A DNA stretch of 64,000 bases. It comes from Nipponacmea schrenckii. Lineage: Eukaryota > Mollusca > Gastropoda > Lottiidae. The stretch covers positions 24,831,398-24,895,397 of the forward strand of contig JAUJPP010000003.1 of the NCBI GenBank assembly GCA_030562195.1, given 5' to 3'. Position 1 is the first letter of the stretch. Each line of letters begins with the position of its first letter. A program made the position numbers and the translations under genes. This document shows positions 11,101-23,105 of the stretch, in pieces. The notes below the pieces were generated by a model. It was given only the letters and a program-made list of their open reading frames with translations. It was not told the DNA's origin and did no database searches.

Positions 11101-14100
11101 TCTTCATGCCAGAATATCTGGAAGGAGACAATGCCTATATGTGCCCAGTATGTCAGCAGAAAGTTAGAGCTCAGAAAAGATTTTCTATTCAAAAAGCACC
11201 TAATGTTCTTACCATGCATCTAAAAAGGTAAATATTACAATGTGTAGTTGGTTTTATAGTCCCATTCTAGATGCATTGCTTCTTTGAAAGCTTTCATTAG
11301 CCGATTTAGTGCCGATGAGTAGGATATAGAATTCCATTTATTTCAATTCTGAAAGCTCAGTTTGTTATTAAATTGTTAAATGTCATTCAAAAATTATTTT
11401 TATAATAGTTTCATCTCATTCTTTAAACTTAATATGTCCTCTTTGGTCATGCTCATTAGTAATAAGTCACATTCTATATTATGTCTTTTCTGTTTCAGAT
11501 TTGACTTTGACAGGATGTGTAAGGTAACGAGACATATTGACTTCGAAAAGAAGATCAACATTCGTCCATACATGAGCTTCAGACAGGTTGGTATCTGTTT
11601 TATAATTTTCAATATGTTGTAACTATTGTGGTCTGGCTTTTCTGAGGTTATTTCCCTTATAGTCATTCAGAGTTGTTGCTCCTTGCTATTTGAAACTGTA
11701 TAAGGTTAAACCTTGAGAAATCTAATGTAGGTACACCCTAGTTGACACAAAGTTCTTTTATTGGTGATGCTCATGTGTTTGAATACAAATAAAACTAATG
11801 TTGACGCAAGTTATCCAAAGATTTTAACCATGTTATTATTATTATGTAGGGAGAGCCTGTGTTGTATGATCTATACAGTATTATAGTACATGCTGGAGGA
11901 GGTATGAACGGTGGCCATTATTTCTCCTATAACAAGGCTCCTAATATGATCTGGTACAAGATGAATGACGATATTGTAAGTTAGAATTTTGTTTTCTTGC
12001 AAAATTTATGCTTTGTGTTAAATATTTAAGCTTTTAGAGTATAATATGTTTATTTGCTTAATTTGTTTTTTATTCAAATCAAAATACACCTTGCCTTTTA
12101 CTTCTAGTCGGAAAACTTCAAAACATTAATGCTAAAGCGTCACTAGTGCTTCGGAACTCTTCAATAGCCTAGGATGGAAGATCTATAAAGTGTATTTACT
12201 ATAATCTTATGGTATACTGTAAACAAACTAGTGCTATAAATTGTGCATTGTTTTCTATTTTAGGTACAACAGGTCAGTGCCCAGAAAGTATTCCACTGTG
12301 AAGCTTATGTATTACTATATGTTAAATCAGAACTCAACTATCAGAGTATTCAAATTGCCAAGGTAAGATTAACTATTTTGTGTGTTTTTGTATGTTATAT
12401 TGTTTTAAAAGAGTTCATCATAACTTGAGGATGTTTGCCCTCCACTCATGTTTATTACAACAGTAATATAATAATTGTATTTGTATATTTCAGGCTGCCT
12501 ATATGGCACCAATGAAACCATTGTCACTATTTCCCAATGGTAATAATAATTACAAGAAGGCTAACGGTAAGTCATCTTTTGTTACAATGAACAGTTATCT
12601 CTGGTTGATTTAAAACAAAAAATTTTGTATTTTATTCACTTTTTGATAGAAATAATAAGTAGGCAAGATTTTTGAACATGGAAATAGTATCAATATCATA
12701 TTCTTTTATGCCATACTCTCTGCTAATATTAACAGTGTTTTTGATGTAATGTAAGGGCCTCATCACCCTTAAAAGCTCTTGTTAAGTTGGTGTTATGTAC
12801 TAATAAGTACCTGTGTTATAACTCTATGTATTTATATTTGCAGGTATCCCAACTAACGAACTGGGTACAGCAATGATTAGAAAGACTTCGACTAAGTCAC
12901 TCTTTTCACCTGATAAGCCTTTGTTTACTCCTGATAAAGTTACTAAGTCAGCTTCTACCTCATCTATCTTACCACCTAAACATGATAGAGTAAGCTTTGG
13001 TATCAAACCAAACCCTCATAAAGATCCTAACAAGCCTCCTATTATTGTCAAGATAAAAAATGGGAAGGTGTATAATGAGACAGAGGAGAAGAAAGCTAAG
13101 TTAGTTCCCTATGGCAATGATAGTGATTCTGATAGTTCTAGATCTAGTGGATCTAGAAAGAGAAAGAAGGATAAAGAAGCTGATGATGGTAAAGATTCTA
13201 AAGCTGCTAGTACTGCTATTAATAATATCATTATGAATGGCCATTTAGACACCACTACTTCTGTACCTGGTAATAACAAACTACTCCATTCTATATCTGA
13301 GAATGGTCTTTGTAGTCCAACTAGCAAGACTAAAGAACTTTATCTAAAACTTAACAAGAGTACTAAACTCAATGGTGAAAGCTCTGCTTTATTATCACCA
13401 AAAGTGAATGCAACAAACAATCATTGGTCAGTGCAGTTGAATGATTCTGCTCCTAGTCCATGTTCAAGCAGTAACCATAGTAGCACAAACTCTACATCAG
13501 AATGGCACGTGTCTGGTGGTAGTAAAGATAAGGACCAGGGAAAAGTCAATGAAAAGAACCATAACGGCTGGACTGTTACCCCTATTAGCAGCAGTACCAG
13601 TATCTGTAGTGTTACAAGTGATTGTAAAGACATTCATCCTACAGATGGTTTAGAAAAGAACATTAACGGTGTGTTTTCTGAATCCTGTTTACTAGGATCT
13701 AAAACTGATTCTTCTCCATTAAAGAAGTCTCATAGTGAAACATCCGTGCAAATTACAAAACCTCCTTTTACTGAACTTTGTCACGAGAAAACTAAAGACA
13801 TTACTCTTAATGGCATCACTAATCCTGCGTATGATAAGGATTGTGAAACTAGTTTTAAAGTGAATAGTAAGAAGGAGAAATGTGATAGTTATAAATTAGA
13901 TGATTTCTATTATAACAACCGAATGAGAGTTGATGTCTCAGATAAACAACATTTACTATCCGAACCATCTTCACCTCAAATCTCTCATAAAAAACACAAG
14001 AAGAGTAAGAAACCCAAGAAAGAGAAGGAAGGCAAATATGAGGAGTTGGTCAATGAAAGCAGCAGCTCTGGTGACATGCAGCCAAAAAAATTAAAGAAAA

Positions 14101-16006
14101 AGAAAAAGAAACATCGAAAGCATGACAGAGATGATTCAGATGCTGAAAAGAAAGTTCAGAAATTAAAACGTAAATCTGAAGATGAGGATGTTAGTTGTTG
14201 GGGATAATGATCATAAGAAATCCAAATTAAATGGAGATGAGGAATATGAATGGGTTGAAAAAAAAGTTGACAGCAAACCTGTTAAACAAGGTTAGAATTG
14301 TTTATATTAATTTCTTCTCTGTTAAGTATGCAATTACAGCATTTTTTTATATCTTAGACACATGATGTAATATTCTGTTTTCATATGATTGCCTATGAGC
14401 TTTGTGAAGATTGGTCAAATCTTAATATATACATGTAGTTGACAAGAGATTCTGTTTGTACATGTTTAGGATATGAAACCATTATCAAGTCAAATGGGAC
14501 AGAAATAGAAATAAGATTCCAATATTTAGATATTTGGATAAGTAAGCAAGTGCCCTCTCTTTGTTGTCTATTAATATCTATGTTCTCTTTATAGATGATG
14601 GTCTCTCTTGGGATTATTATATCAATAAAGATAAACGTGATGAAAAACCAGTTCATGTATCTGGTTGGGATGGACAGAAATCCTCTAACATTGTAAAAGA
14701 ATTAGAGAGAAATTCTATGCATGGCTATGGAGGATCAGGTGAGACTACACTCTTTCTTCAGACTTAGAATTAGTTTAAATCTTAATGTGTAATTTAATCA
14801 TAAAGTTGTGAAGAGGTTTAGTGTTTCTGTTTAATCTATAAGTTCTGTAGTCTCCTGTATTTATGAACAGGACAGGCGTATAGTTAAATAATATAGTGGT
14901 CAGGACATGACTGTTCTTCTACAGTCTTTTATAGTATCATCCTTAAAAATGAATTATTAATAACATTCAAATTAAGAGATTTTCTCGACAATGTTCAGTA
15001 TGGTATATAATTGTACTTTAAATAGACAACAGTATTATATTATCTAACTCTATTTTATTAGTCTTATCCTGGGATGGTAATAAATCTAAGTTAAATGAAG
15101 AATGTGATAAAGAAAGAGTGAGAGAAAAACGTAAACTAGATAGAGAGGATAGCTATGATGAGGAATATGACAGAGGAAAGGTTTGTGATTTTGCTTTTAC
15201 TCGAGTTATTTGGTGGAGTTATATACTTACACTTTGGATTTTAGCTATAAGCTGAGTATATGCCAATCCTTGTTTATAGGTTTAATCAATACATTTTATC
15301 TAGACAAGCCGTATTCCTTGTAATGATTTTACGGTCTTCATTAACCCATAAGGTGCAGAAGAGTAGGACTTAAAACTCCATTTCAGCAGTAATGATTATA
15401 AGAATAGAGCTTTTAATCTATTTAAAGAGATGTCTTTTCTAACCTTTAATGTTTTATTACAGATTAAGAAAGTTAAAACTAAACAAGAAGATACATCATT
15501 TGGATTTAATCCTTTCCAAAAGTTTCAAGATTATAGGAACAAAAAGGTTAGTATACAATTACCTTTCACTGCTAATTAGACCTTCAAAGTAGATTATGTT
15601 TGAAAATGTTCCCAGATGCTTATATGATATATATTATACTTGATTCTCTTGTAAATTTTGACTGCATATATTTATCTTCTTTTCTTACCAACTTTCTAGC
15701 CCTAGATGTTTTGGAAGTCAACTTCATATTGGAATGTGCTTAAATGTCTTTTATCGATTATTTATTATTTTAATGTTTTTTTATCATTTTCAGACAAATG
15801 GCTCAAGCTCTTCTCACAGTTCACCATCATCCCATAAACGCTGGAAATCTTCTTCCACTTTTCATGGTAAAAATTCTTATTCTCGAAACCCACATCATGG
15901 AAATCATCATTCTAGTAATCATCATCATCATAATCATCATCATAATCATCATCGTTCAGACAACAACTATCGACGACATGACAGTCGATACTACAGTAAA
16001 CACTGA
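8075..16006 (+). CDS. USP36: USP36/USP42-type ubiquitin-specific protease (16 coding exons)
   Basis: The coding exons are 8075-8336, 8594-8821, 9388-9510, 9734-9836, 10105-10172, 10384-10454, 11067-11227, 11499-11586, 11850-11975, 12264-12362, 12494-12566, 12844-14290, 14595-14738, 15062-15180, 15463-15546 and 15794-16006. All have GT/AG borders and matching phases. The product is a cysteine-protease deubiquitinase. The Cys box GNTCYVN has the nucleophile at ~residue 136 and the His box GGHYFSY has His at ~391. CTRC and MCPVC supply zinc-type Cys pairs. The middle is Ser-rich and then strongly lysine-rich ([23 protein letters not shown]), as expected for nucleolar targeting. The C-terminus keeps USP36 signatures ([20 protein letters not shown]), then a His-rich tail. 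The length is ~1135 aa if the extra base at 14200-14203 is discounted (human USP36 is about 1120) and 921 aa as written. The gene could equally be called USP42, because the two human genes are paralogues. Confidence 0.93.
12844..14290 (+). CDS. USP36: Large USP exon (coding exon 12): linker and Lys-rich region
   Basis: This 1447-base exon encodes the low-complexity part after the catalytic domain. It runs from [14 protein letters not shown] through a Ser/Asn-rich stretch (around 13430-13640) to poly-lysine blocks (13985-14180). The frame is open from the acceptor at 12843 to TAA at 14205-14207. The coding signature then resumes one base out of register ([23 protein letters not shown]) up to the donor CAAG|GTTAGA at 14290, whose phase fits the next exon. 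The exon length is therefore one base too long for a continuous frame. Confidence 0.9.
14200..14203 (+). other. GGGG run at apparent frameshift
   Basis: With four G the frame reads TGG-GGA-TAA and stops. With three G it reads TGG-GAT-AAT-GAT and continues through four more exons to the conserved USP36 C-terminus. The full set of coding exons sums to 3409 bases, and 3408 is divisible by three. A homopolymer error or a disabling allele is the simplest reading. Confidence 0.85.
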
Positions 16007-16019
16007 TATTATTGTAAAT

Positions 16020-16320
16020 TTCAACCCTGCCTAAAATTTTTGTTAAAGTTTCCTAATTCTCAGCAAAATCTGTTGTCTAAATTATTTTGTAACTTTGTAA
16101 ATTTAACAACTGCCTGATATTGTGGTTCCAAATTTTTCAGCAATCTTTTTTTTTCCATCAATATTTTGTAATATTGTAAATCTAAAACTTGCCTGAAATT
16201 TTGTTAAAGATTCCAAATTCACAGCATTTTTTATTTCGTCTTTTTTTATTGCATCTTTTCTAAATTTTAAATGAAAGACTTGCCTGAAATCGAGTTTCCA
16301 AACTCCAAGCAAAATATAGT
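16020..16320 (+). repeat. Degenerate ~85-bp tandem repeat in USP 3' flank
   Basis: The motif AACTTGCCTGAAATT...TTCCAAATTC..CAGC recurs near 16023, 16108, 16188 and 16279, separated by T-rich filler that includes TATTTTGTAA. Four diverged copies lie directly after the stop codon. Confidence 0.6.
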
Positions 16321-18350
16321 CTTTACATTATGTTCTTCATGAAAAATGTCTGTAATTTAAAGGTTGAAATGTTTGATTCCGAATGCTCTGCGAAATCTAT
16401 TCTCTAATTTTGTATATTTTTAAATTAACTATTTGTAATTTTGATACTGTTTTAAAAAATCCTCACCAATTTTTGTCCTTGAGATAACATTCTAACTTTC
16501 TCTAATGGACAAATCAATTTTTTTTTCTAATTTATTTTGCAACTTTATAAAATGGTATGCGGGTCAGCAATCTGTTTTTCTATTTCTGAAATAATCATGT
16601 CAAACTTTTATCAAATTGAACCAAATTTTGTACTTGTTAAAATGAGATATGTATTGATTGTAAAGCACAAAATGTTAATAGAAGTTGTAAAGAACATTGT
16701 GATGCCTATTTACAAACCAGTAAAATTACTAATCATGTAATACGGTGAAAAATTGTATTTATTTTAAAGATCCTATCATGTGTTATTTATGATTTAAAAT
16801 TTAATTTACCACAAAACCTTTGTTAATTTTAAAGATAATTCTGAATGAAAATATTGTCAATTGTAAAAATATGATTTTTCGAATCGAAAATAATGTTATT
16901 TAAATTGATTTGTTGAAATTTGTTTCACGTGATTTTGAATGAGTGTGAAAATGTGAAGTGTAGAGATTGGGATTGGTGTAATGTAAAATAGTAAAACTGT
17001 GTATAATCTAATTGTAAATACCAGTAAACAGTGTGATATATATTATTATATAGAATGGAAGACCTATTGAATTGACTGTATTAACAAACCTAACATGTAC
17101 ATAATGACTATCTTATAGATATCATTTCTTACGACTTACAGTGCTAAATCATTAGTCATATTCATTATCAAGGATGGAAATAGTTTCTCAGTCTTGTTTA
17201 AAACACCCCTCAATCTTAAAATGAACTTGTCCTCACATGCATACTTTCTATGAACGTAATACCATGTTTTGTACTCTAGAAAAGTTCATTTTCAAAAGAG
17301 GGGTGTTTTCGATGTCTGATATATTATTTCAATGCTTATTCATCATTTTGTTCTATTGTTAAATTTTTATGTATTTTGTTCATTTCTTTGTATTTTATCA
17401 TCATCATATTGTTATAAAACATATGTTCATTGAGTTATTTTTGAGTTGAGTTAAATTTGTGTTTTGAGTTATAATAATTGAGTTAATATTGTCAATGTAT
17501 TGATGTGTTATCAACTACTCTTTATAGGCAACAATGAAGCACGAATAATCATGAAATTCTGGCGAGTTCATCAAGAACATGCAGCAGAGCCAATGGAGTT
17601 TTAAACTCCTACAATTGTACTCTTATACACTTGATATAAAAAAAAAGACTTGCAAAAACTTGATCTCAAAGCTGAAAGCTTCTTGTTTGAACTTTGAAGA
17701 TAAAATAAACTTTCAAAAGTCTATGAAGATTTTGAAATGATTATCATGAAGTCTAAGAAGATTGTGCAAAGAAAATGCACGGAAATCACAGTGATTTCTC
17801 GTTGAAGATATACACTGAAATCTATCATGAATTGCTTCAGAAGAATTGTGCCGACTTTCCTGAGAGAAAATGTTGTGAGGTGTATAAATGAAGTGAGAAT
17901 GTGTATTGTTATTGATATATAACAGTGTTATATTAGATAATTATATTATATGCTGTATATATGCTTTTCTCTATTTATAAATTAAAAATGGCTAGTATGC
18001 ACTTTTCAAAGGCTCGATATCTTTTCATTAAGTTTACCATTACAACACTATCATATAATGTATTGGACAAATGAAAGATTTTAAGCTATTTGAATATGGA
18101 TACATACAAGCTATTGCTCTTTTGTCTGAAACATGGTATCTTAAGATTCTCTTAACCATAAGATGGGTGGTTTAAAAAAAAAAAAAAATCTTGCCTTATC
18201 TGTAGAGATCTTAAGTTAAGATGTTTCTGATTAGAGACTAAGATGTATAATGTAATATAAAGATAAAATTAAAACAATATTTGTAGTTATAATATGTACC
18301 ATGTATGTGTCCTTTATGTTATGTTCAAGATGACTGTCTTTTAAATAAAC

Positions 18351-18437
18351 AGGCCACGTATTCTCGAAACGATCTTAGTATGTCCTTGAAATATTTAAAA
18401 CATTAAACCCTAAGATCGTTTCGAGAATAGGGGGCCT
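18351..18437. repeat. Inverted repeat around TTCTCGAAACGATCTTAG
   Basis: AGGCCACGTATTCTCGAAAC continues into GATCTTAG. It pairs with CTAAGATCGTTTCGAGAATA followed by GGGGGCCT, leaving a ~30-base loop and only a few mismatches near the base of the stem. Related TTCTCGAAA / GAGAATAGAGCCCAGG ends occur at 23634 and 23770, so this is probably a MITE end pair. Confidence 0.75.
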
Positions 18438-19866
18438 GGCCATATATTTTCAAAAACTATCTTAGCACTAAGACTACACTGTTTGTTAAGATATGCTAAA
18501 TTCAAGTAAATGTGGTCTGATATATGTGCAATTTGTGCTTGGCGACTAATTCTTGCAAACTGGAATGGAAAAAAAAAAAAAATCTGTTTTCAAGAATAAG
18601 TTCTGCAAGTTTTCTTTAAGTTATTTTTGACTGAGAGAACAAAGACAGAAGTTTTTAGCTTCTGATAAAAGTATAGTATTGGTATATTATATATACCTCA
18701 ACTAATTCTTTGTTCTGCTAATCAAAAATAACTTATATTGAAGTAGTTAAATATTGTAATTCACGGGAATTATTATAGTGGCTCTAACAATGTTGATATA
18801 ATATAATAATAATAAACAAGAATTGAGTCATTTCTGAATTATGTAATAGTATTTGATTGACTTGCATGATTTTTGTAAAGGTCAAACATAGATGATTAAG
18901 TTGATCATTCAGAATGAATTCTTTCAAAAAAAAAAAAAAAAAAAAAATTTAATGGATATTTAAAAAAAAATATTAAAAGTAAAAGATATCCATGTAAGGT
19001 TCATTCTATTTATCTTGAATGCCAGACTTTATCATATTTTATAACTTATCTAAAATCTTTCTGAGGATTTTTCTTTACACCTATTGTTATAGTCTACTTG
19101 ATCTTTCTTATCCAGTCTTTATTTTATATTCATTTATTTAAGAAACTACTTTAAAAAAAAAAATTATTTTCTACCGATTTCTTTTAGGGAATGGACACAT
19201 GTTATTTCTTTAAGTAGGTCAAAATTCAAATTATATGATATACTTAGCAAAAGTTAGATTTGAGTATATCAAATTTTAAATTCAATTGAATATATAAAAT
19301 TTGTTATTTTGCATAAAAATATCAGATTATTTTTGGCTTTATTTCTCCCACTTGGGAATTTTATATTTTGGTTCATTTTTTAAAAAAAAGGGGAAAAATA
19401 CAACTATGTGTTCAGTCTATCTATATTTGTAGTGTGTACGGGATTGTCTGTCCAAGATATATTGGTATATGCACAAATCACTAAATGTTTCTATTGACTT
19501 CAACAAAATCTTAATTTAGAATAGTAGAGTAAATCTTATTGGTTAAGAAAAAAAAAAAAAAAATTGACCAATCAGATTATCATTTACTAAAAGTATTTAA
19601 GTTTTTTTTTAATTTACAGTCTTGTTATATTTAAAATTGTTCTAAAATTTAACTCTGCAACTTGGGGTATTTCAATAGAATCATTTAATGGGATATGTGT
19701 TATTGTGTGTGTTTTCCCTTTCATGTGCTGTCCACAATCTTATCCTTAAATTGTTCTGTCATAAAACACTCCTCACTTACTTCTGTATGTATATTCAGGC
19801 AACCATATTTGTAGCTAAGATTTAACATAACAGTCTAATTGATTTTTTTTAGGTAGAATCATGATC

Positions 19867-19926
19867 CTAAAGCAACATTTGGATATATACATGAACAAAC
19901 ATGTATATAGCCAAATGTTGCTTTAG
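19867..19926. repeat. 60-nt hairpin, 27-bp stem
   Basis: CTAAAGCAACATTTGG plus ten more bases pairs with its inverse complement with a single A/C mismatch in 27 positions around the loop AACAAA. The size and shape resemble a pre-miRNA or a tiny foldback element. It lies in the 3' flank of the USP gene. Confidence 0.75.
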
Positions 19927-20280
19927 AAACATGAGGTAGTTTAAATAGGAAAATGTAATTTAATAAGTCAAAGTTCATTATGTTCATCAGTACTTAAACT
20001 ACCTAAAAATATAAAAGACTGCTCATTTTGTGTTTTGAAATGTCTAAATACACATATTGTTGACCCTGTCAGTCATAATAGCTATATTATTATGTACAAT
20101 GTGATTGTTTTGTTTGTGGTATAGTTGTTATTTAGTCTGATTAACAATGAGTATATAACCATGTAAATAAATAAACTATATAAATCTATTGTTGATTATG
20201 TGTGGATACATCAGGTTAACTAATATATAAAATTATTGTATATAATTAACAAGTTGTTTTCTTTCTCCCAAACTTTCCAG

Positions 20281-20538
20281 TTAGCAGGCTAATGCTGTCC
20301 TGTCAAATTGCCTTTCATGGTAATTGTGTTCTTCACTAACGAAGTAACATAAGATTTGTGATACTGCAGAAATGGAAGTGGGCACCAAGTACTTTGAAGA
20401 TAGGGAATAAATATTGACCTTTGAACTCTCAATCCACCACCTTTCTTCACTGTCCTCACTCACACAAAACACAATTTTCCTTGAAATACTCTCACTGCTA
20501 TCAACATAAAATTTGAAACCCAACTTATACATCAACAT
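20281..20538 (-). pseudogene. Possible decayed hAT transposase C-terminus
   Basis: A minus-strand 85-codon frame contains EERWWIESSK, then LSSKYLVPTSISAVSQ and an R..FDRTAL ending. The spacing WW...LS..KYL..P.TS..S resembles the hATC dimerisation region of hAT/ZBED transposases. The usual SER.FS motif is not intact, and no zinc finger or catalytic part is seen nearby. I read it as a remnant. It could also be a chance frame. Confidence 0.35.
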
Positions 20539-21820
20539 GGATCCAAAGAAAGTGACAAAAGACCAAAATCAGAACAGTGTTTTTTTACATTTTATTCAGT
20601 TTAATATTTTCAATAATGATTGATATAAAAGATGATTATTGTAGTTTATAAAGAAACAATATACAATATTCATACCTTATTTACAATAAAAATACAAACA
20701 ATAACAGCACAAACAATAAGACAGGCTCAGCCAAGGTATTGTGTGTTACATGTTTTTATTAAACCATAGAACTCTGGTAGTGACTATATCTTGAGGGATA
20801 AAAGTATCAATGAACTCAATACAAGTCTAGCTAGCATAGCTTCAATTACTTTTTCTTGCCTTGAAACACATTCACTGCTAGTGTCTATGATGTAAATAGT
20901 CAACTGTTATGCACTAATATCCTTATAGAAGCATTCCTTATTGATACACAGAATAAAATTGTCCAGAAATAGGCAGGATGGTTAATGGATACAATAGAAA
21001 AGAGAATAAAAGAGGTAATAGGATACAATATAAAGTCTTCTAGCCTGTAGTACAAGTCTAATATCTATTGTTACTATGTTTCCAGACATACTTTACTAAA
21101 GTCGAAGACATCCTTGTATCTCTTTAATTCTGTGTAAGAAACAATAGTAGACAGAAAATACTACCCATTGCAGATGATAATTATGAGTATAAAGAGCAAT
21201 GAAAAATGAGAAGTTAACTCATACATAAGAAATTTCTTAATCCATGTAACACTATAGATTGTGATGAAGAATTTTGATAAAAGATAAAAAATGAAAATGG
21301 TAAGAATAAATAGTAATAAAAGGATCTAAAACAAAATCATCTCCATTGATAAAATAACAGAAATGGTGCGTTGGTTGTCAATAAGGTCACAAGTTCAACC
21401 AATATGACAGTTTTCGTCATTCACAAGACGAATTCTTATACACGAAGTATGAACGAAGAATGAAAGACACGCAATAAACGATAATACACAAAGACTAACC
21501 TCTCTCTCTCTCAACCTTGATTTCAGTGCAAATATCACACTTATTACCAACGATTTCAAGAACGGGCCAAGATTAACATAAAACAATAAAACATCACAGT
21601 AAAAAGACTAGAATCTCTTAATTCTATTATTACAGATTATCATTCAACACTAAAACATTTTCAAACACCCTAACAACAACTGTCTTATGTATCAATAAAA
21701 CACAGGCTACAGTCAAACAAGAATGTTTAAACACAAGCCATATACATTATTTCTAGTTTGGATGGTGTAATTACAGTAATACAATTTATTCTACCCTTAT
21801 ATACCAAATCATCAAATAAT
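20539..21820. other. AT-rich intergenic/3' UTR stretch between convergent genes
   Basis: Nothing coding is recognised. It lies between the 3' end of the USP gene and the 3' end of the minus-strand cytohesin gene and may include cytohesin 3' UTR. A (CT)n stretch is near 21500-21512. Confidence 0.4.
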
Positions 21821-22025
21821 GGAACACAATTTTATGGTATACTACTCCAGAGTTTTATTGTTCACTAAGTTACATTGTTATCAAATGTAATGAGAAAATG
21901 TAAAATAATAATATGCCTTCCTCAAGTCATTATGACAATGTAATTTGTTGAAACATTGTGTACAATAAAACTCAGTAAGTACAATAAAACTATGGTGAAA
22001 ATAGTGTACCATAAAATTGTTTTAA
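21821..22025. mobile_element. Foldback MITE, copy 1 (GGAACACAATTTTATGGTA)
   Basis: The left end GGAACACAATTTTATGGTAT then ACTACTCC is mirrored by TACCATAAAATTGTTTT at the right. Internal GACAATGTAATTTGTTGAAAC matches the copy at 59274-59436. No coding capacity. Confidence 0.65.
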
Positions 22026-22404
22026 AATGATTCTGTAAATGACCAATCTTGATTATTGCCCTATAGTAGTTGCTTAACTATAGCTGCATTTGGTTGTTAC
22101 TCAACATTAATATTGACAATAACTTATCATAAAATAAAACAGCTAAAATTAGGTTGTGGAATAACAGTTATTGCGTTGAACAATGACCTCTAATAAACTC
22201 CAAAAGCTAAAATCATTATTGTGTAGTAAACAACAGCTAAATAAAACTACAACAGCTAAAATCTCTTCACAATAAAACTACCTAGGTATATTCAGCTATA
22301 AGCGTGTCAAAAGAGGTATTCTAGCATTTATGCATGTAATAATGGGGTCACTAAAAACTTCTTGCATCATTTAAATCACTTCTGAGAAATCCGTGTGGTC
22401 ACAA

Positions 22405-23105
22405 GAAACTTGCTGTGTTTCTATATTTCCACGAAACCTAGATCTAAGACTGTGGTCACTGTATTTCCAAGAAACCTTGATCTAAGACTGTGGTTACTGT
22501 ATTTCCAAGAAACCTTGATCTAAGACTGTGGTTACTGTATTTCCAAGAAACCTTGATCTAAGATTGTTTTTTCTGTTTTACTATGAAACATTGATCTAAG
22601 ATTGTATTTCCAAGAAACCTTGATCTAAAATTATATCTCTGAGACACTGTGACTTAAATTATATCTCCGAGAACTGTGACCTTAAAATCTAGTTTCTGTA
22701 TTTCCGAGAAACCGTGACCTTAGAATTTGGTTTCTGTATTTCCAAGAAACCGTTATCTAAGATTGTTGTTACTGCATTTCCAAAAAACCTTAATCGAAGA
22801 CTTTGATTTCTGTATTTCCAAAAAACTTGATCTAAGAATCTGGTTTCTATATTTCCAAAAAACCTTGATCTAAGATTGTATTTCCAAAAAACTTTGATCT
22901 AAGATTGTATTTCCAAGAAACCTTGATCTAAGATTATATTTCAGAAAAACTGTGACCTTAAAATGTAGTTTCTGTATTTCCAAGAAACCGTGACCTTAGA
23001 ATGTGATTTCTGTATCTCCAAGAAACTTGACCAAAGACTGTGATTTCTGTATTTCCAAGAAACCTTGACCTAAGAATATGGTTTCTGTATTTGCAAGAAA
23101 CCTAT
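22405..23105. repeat. 38-bp minisatellite
   Basis: The unit is TTTCCAAGAAACCTTGATCT then AAGACTGTGGTTACTGTA. GATCTAAG starts at 22441, 22479, 22517 and 22555, exactly 38 apart. Later units are diverged or shortened (GTGACCTTAGAAT variants). There are about 17-18 units. It lies between the convergent USP and cytohesin genes, perhaps in the cytohesin 3' UTR. Confidence 0.85.

Larger units (their letters stand above)
16007..20180 (+). other. USP 3' UTR and AT-rich 3' flank
   Basis: No further coding exon is convincing after TGA at 16004-16006. The stretch is AT-rich with many poly-A/T tracts (the longest A run is near 18926-18947), a degenerate ~85-bp repeat (16020-16320), inverted repeats (18351-18437, 19867-19926) and a hairpin near 19520-19580. 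Overlapping AATAAA signals near 20166-20174 (GTAAATAAATAAACTAT) are one possible polyadenylation site, but many others exist. The true transcript end is unknown. Confidence 0.4.

Noticed and set aside
13109..13653. Frames on both strands inside the large USP exon
   Set aside because: They are shadows of the Ser/Lys-rich coding sequence in other frames.
14180..14215. A tiny intron that would remove the USP stop codon
   Set aside because: No donor/acceptor pair of workable length flanks the stop; a one-base difference explains it better.
17520..17610. Acceptor-like TTTATAG with a short frame (MKFWRVHQEHAAEPMEF)
   Set aside because: The frame is only 17 residues, has no upstream phase partner, and lies in the USP 3' flank.
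22405..23105. Possible CRISPR-like array because of regular 38-bp repeats
   Set aside because: There are no unique spacers, the units are contiguous, and the window is eukaryotic.
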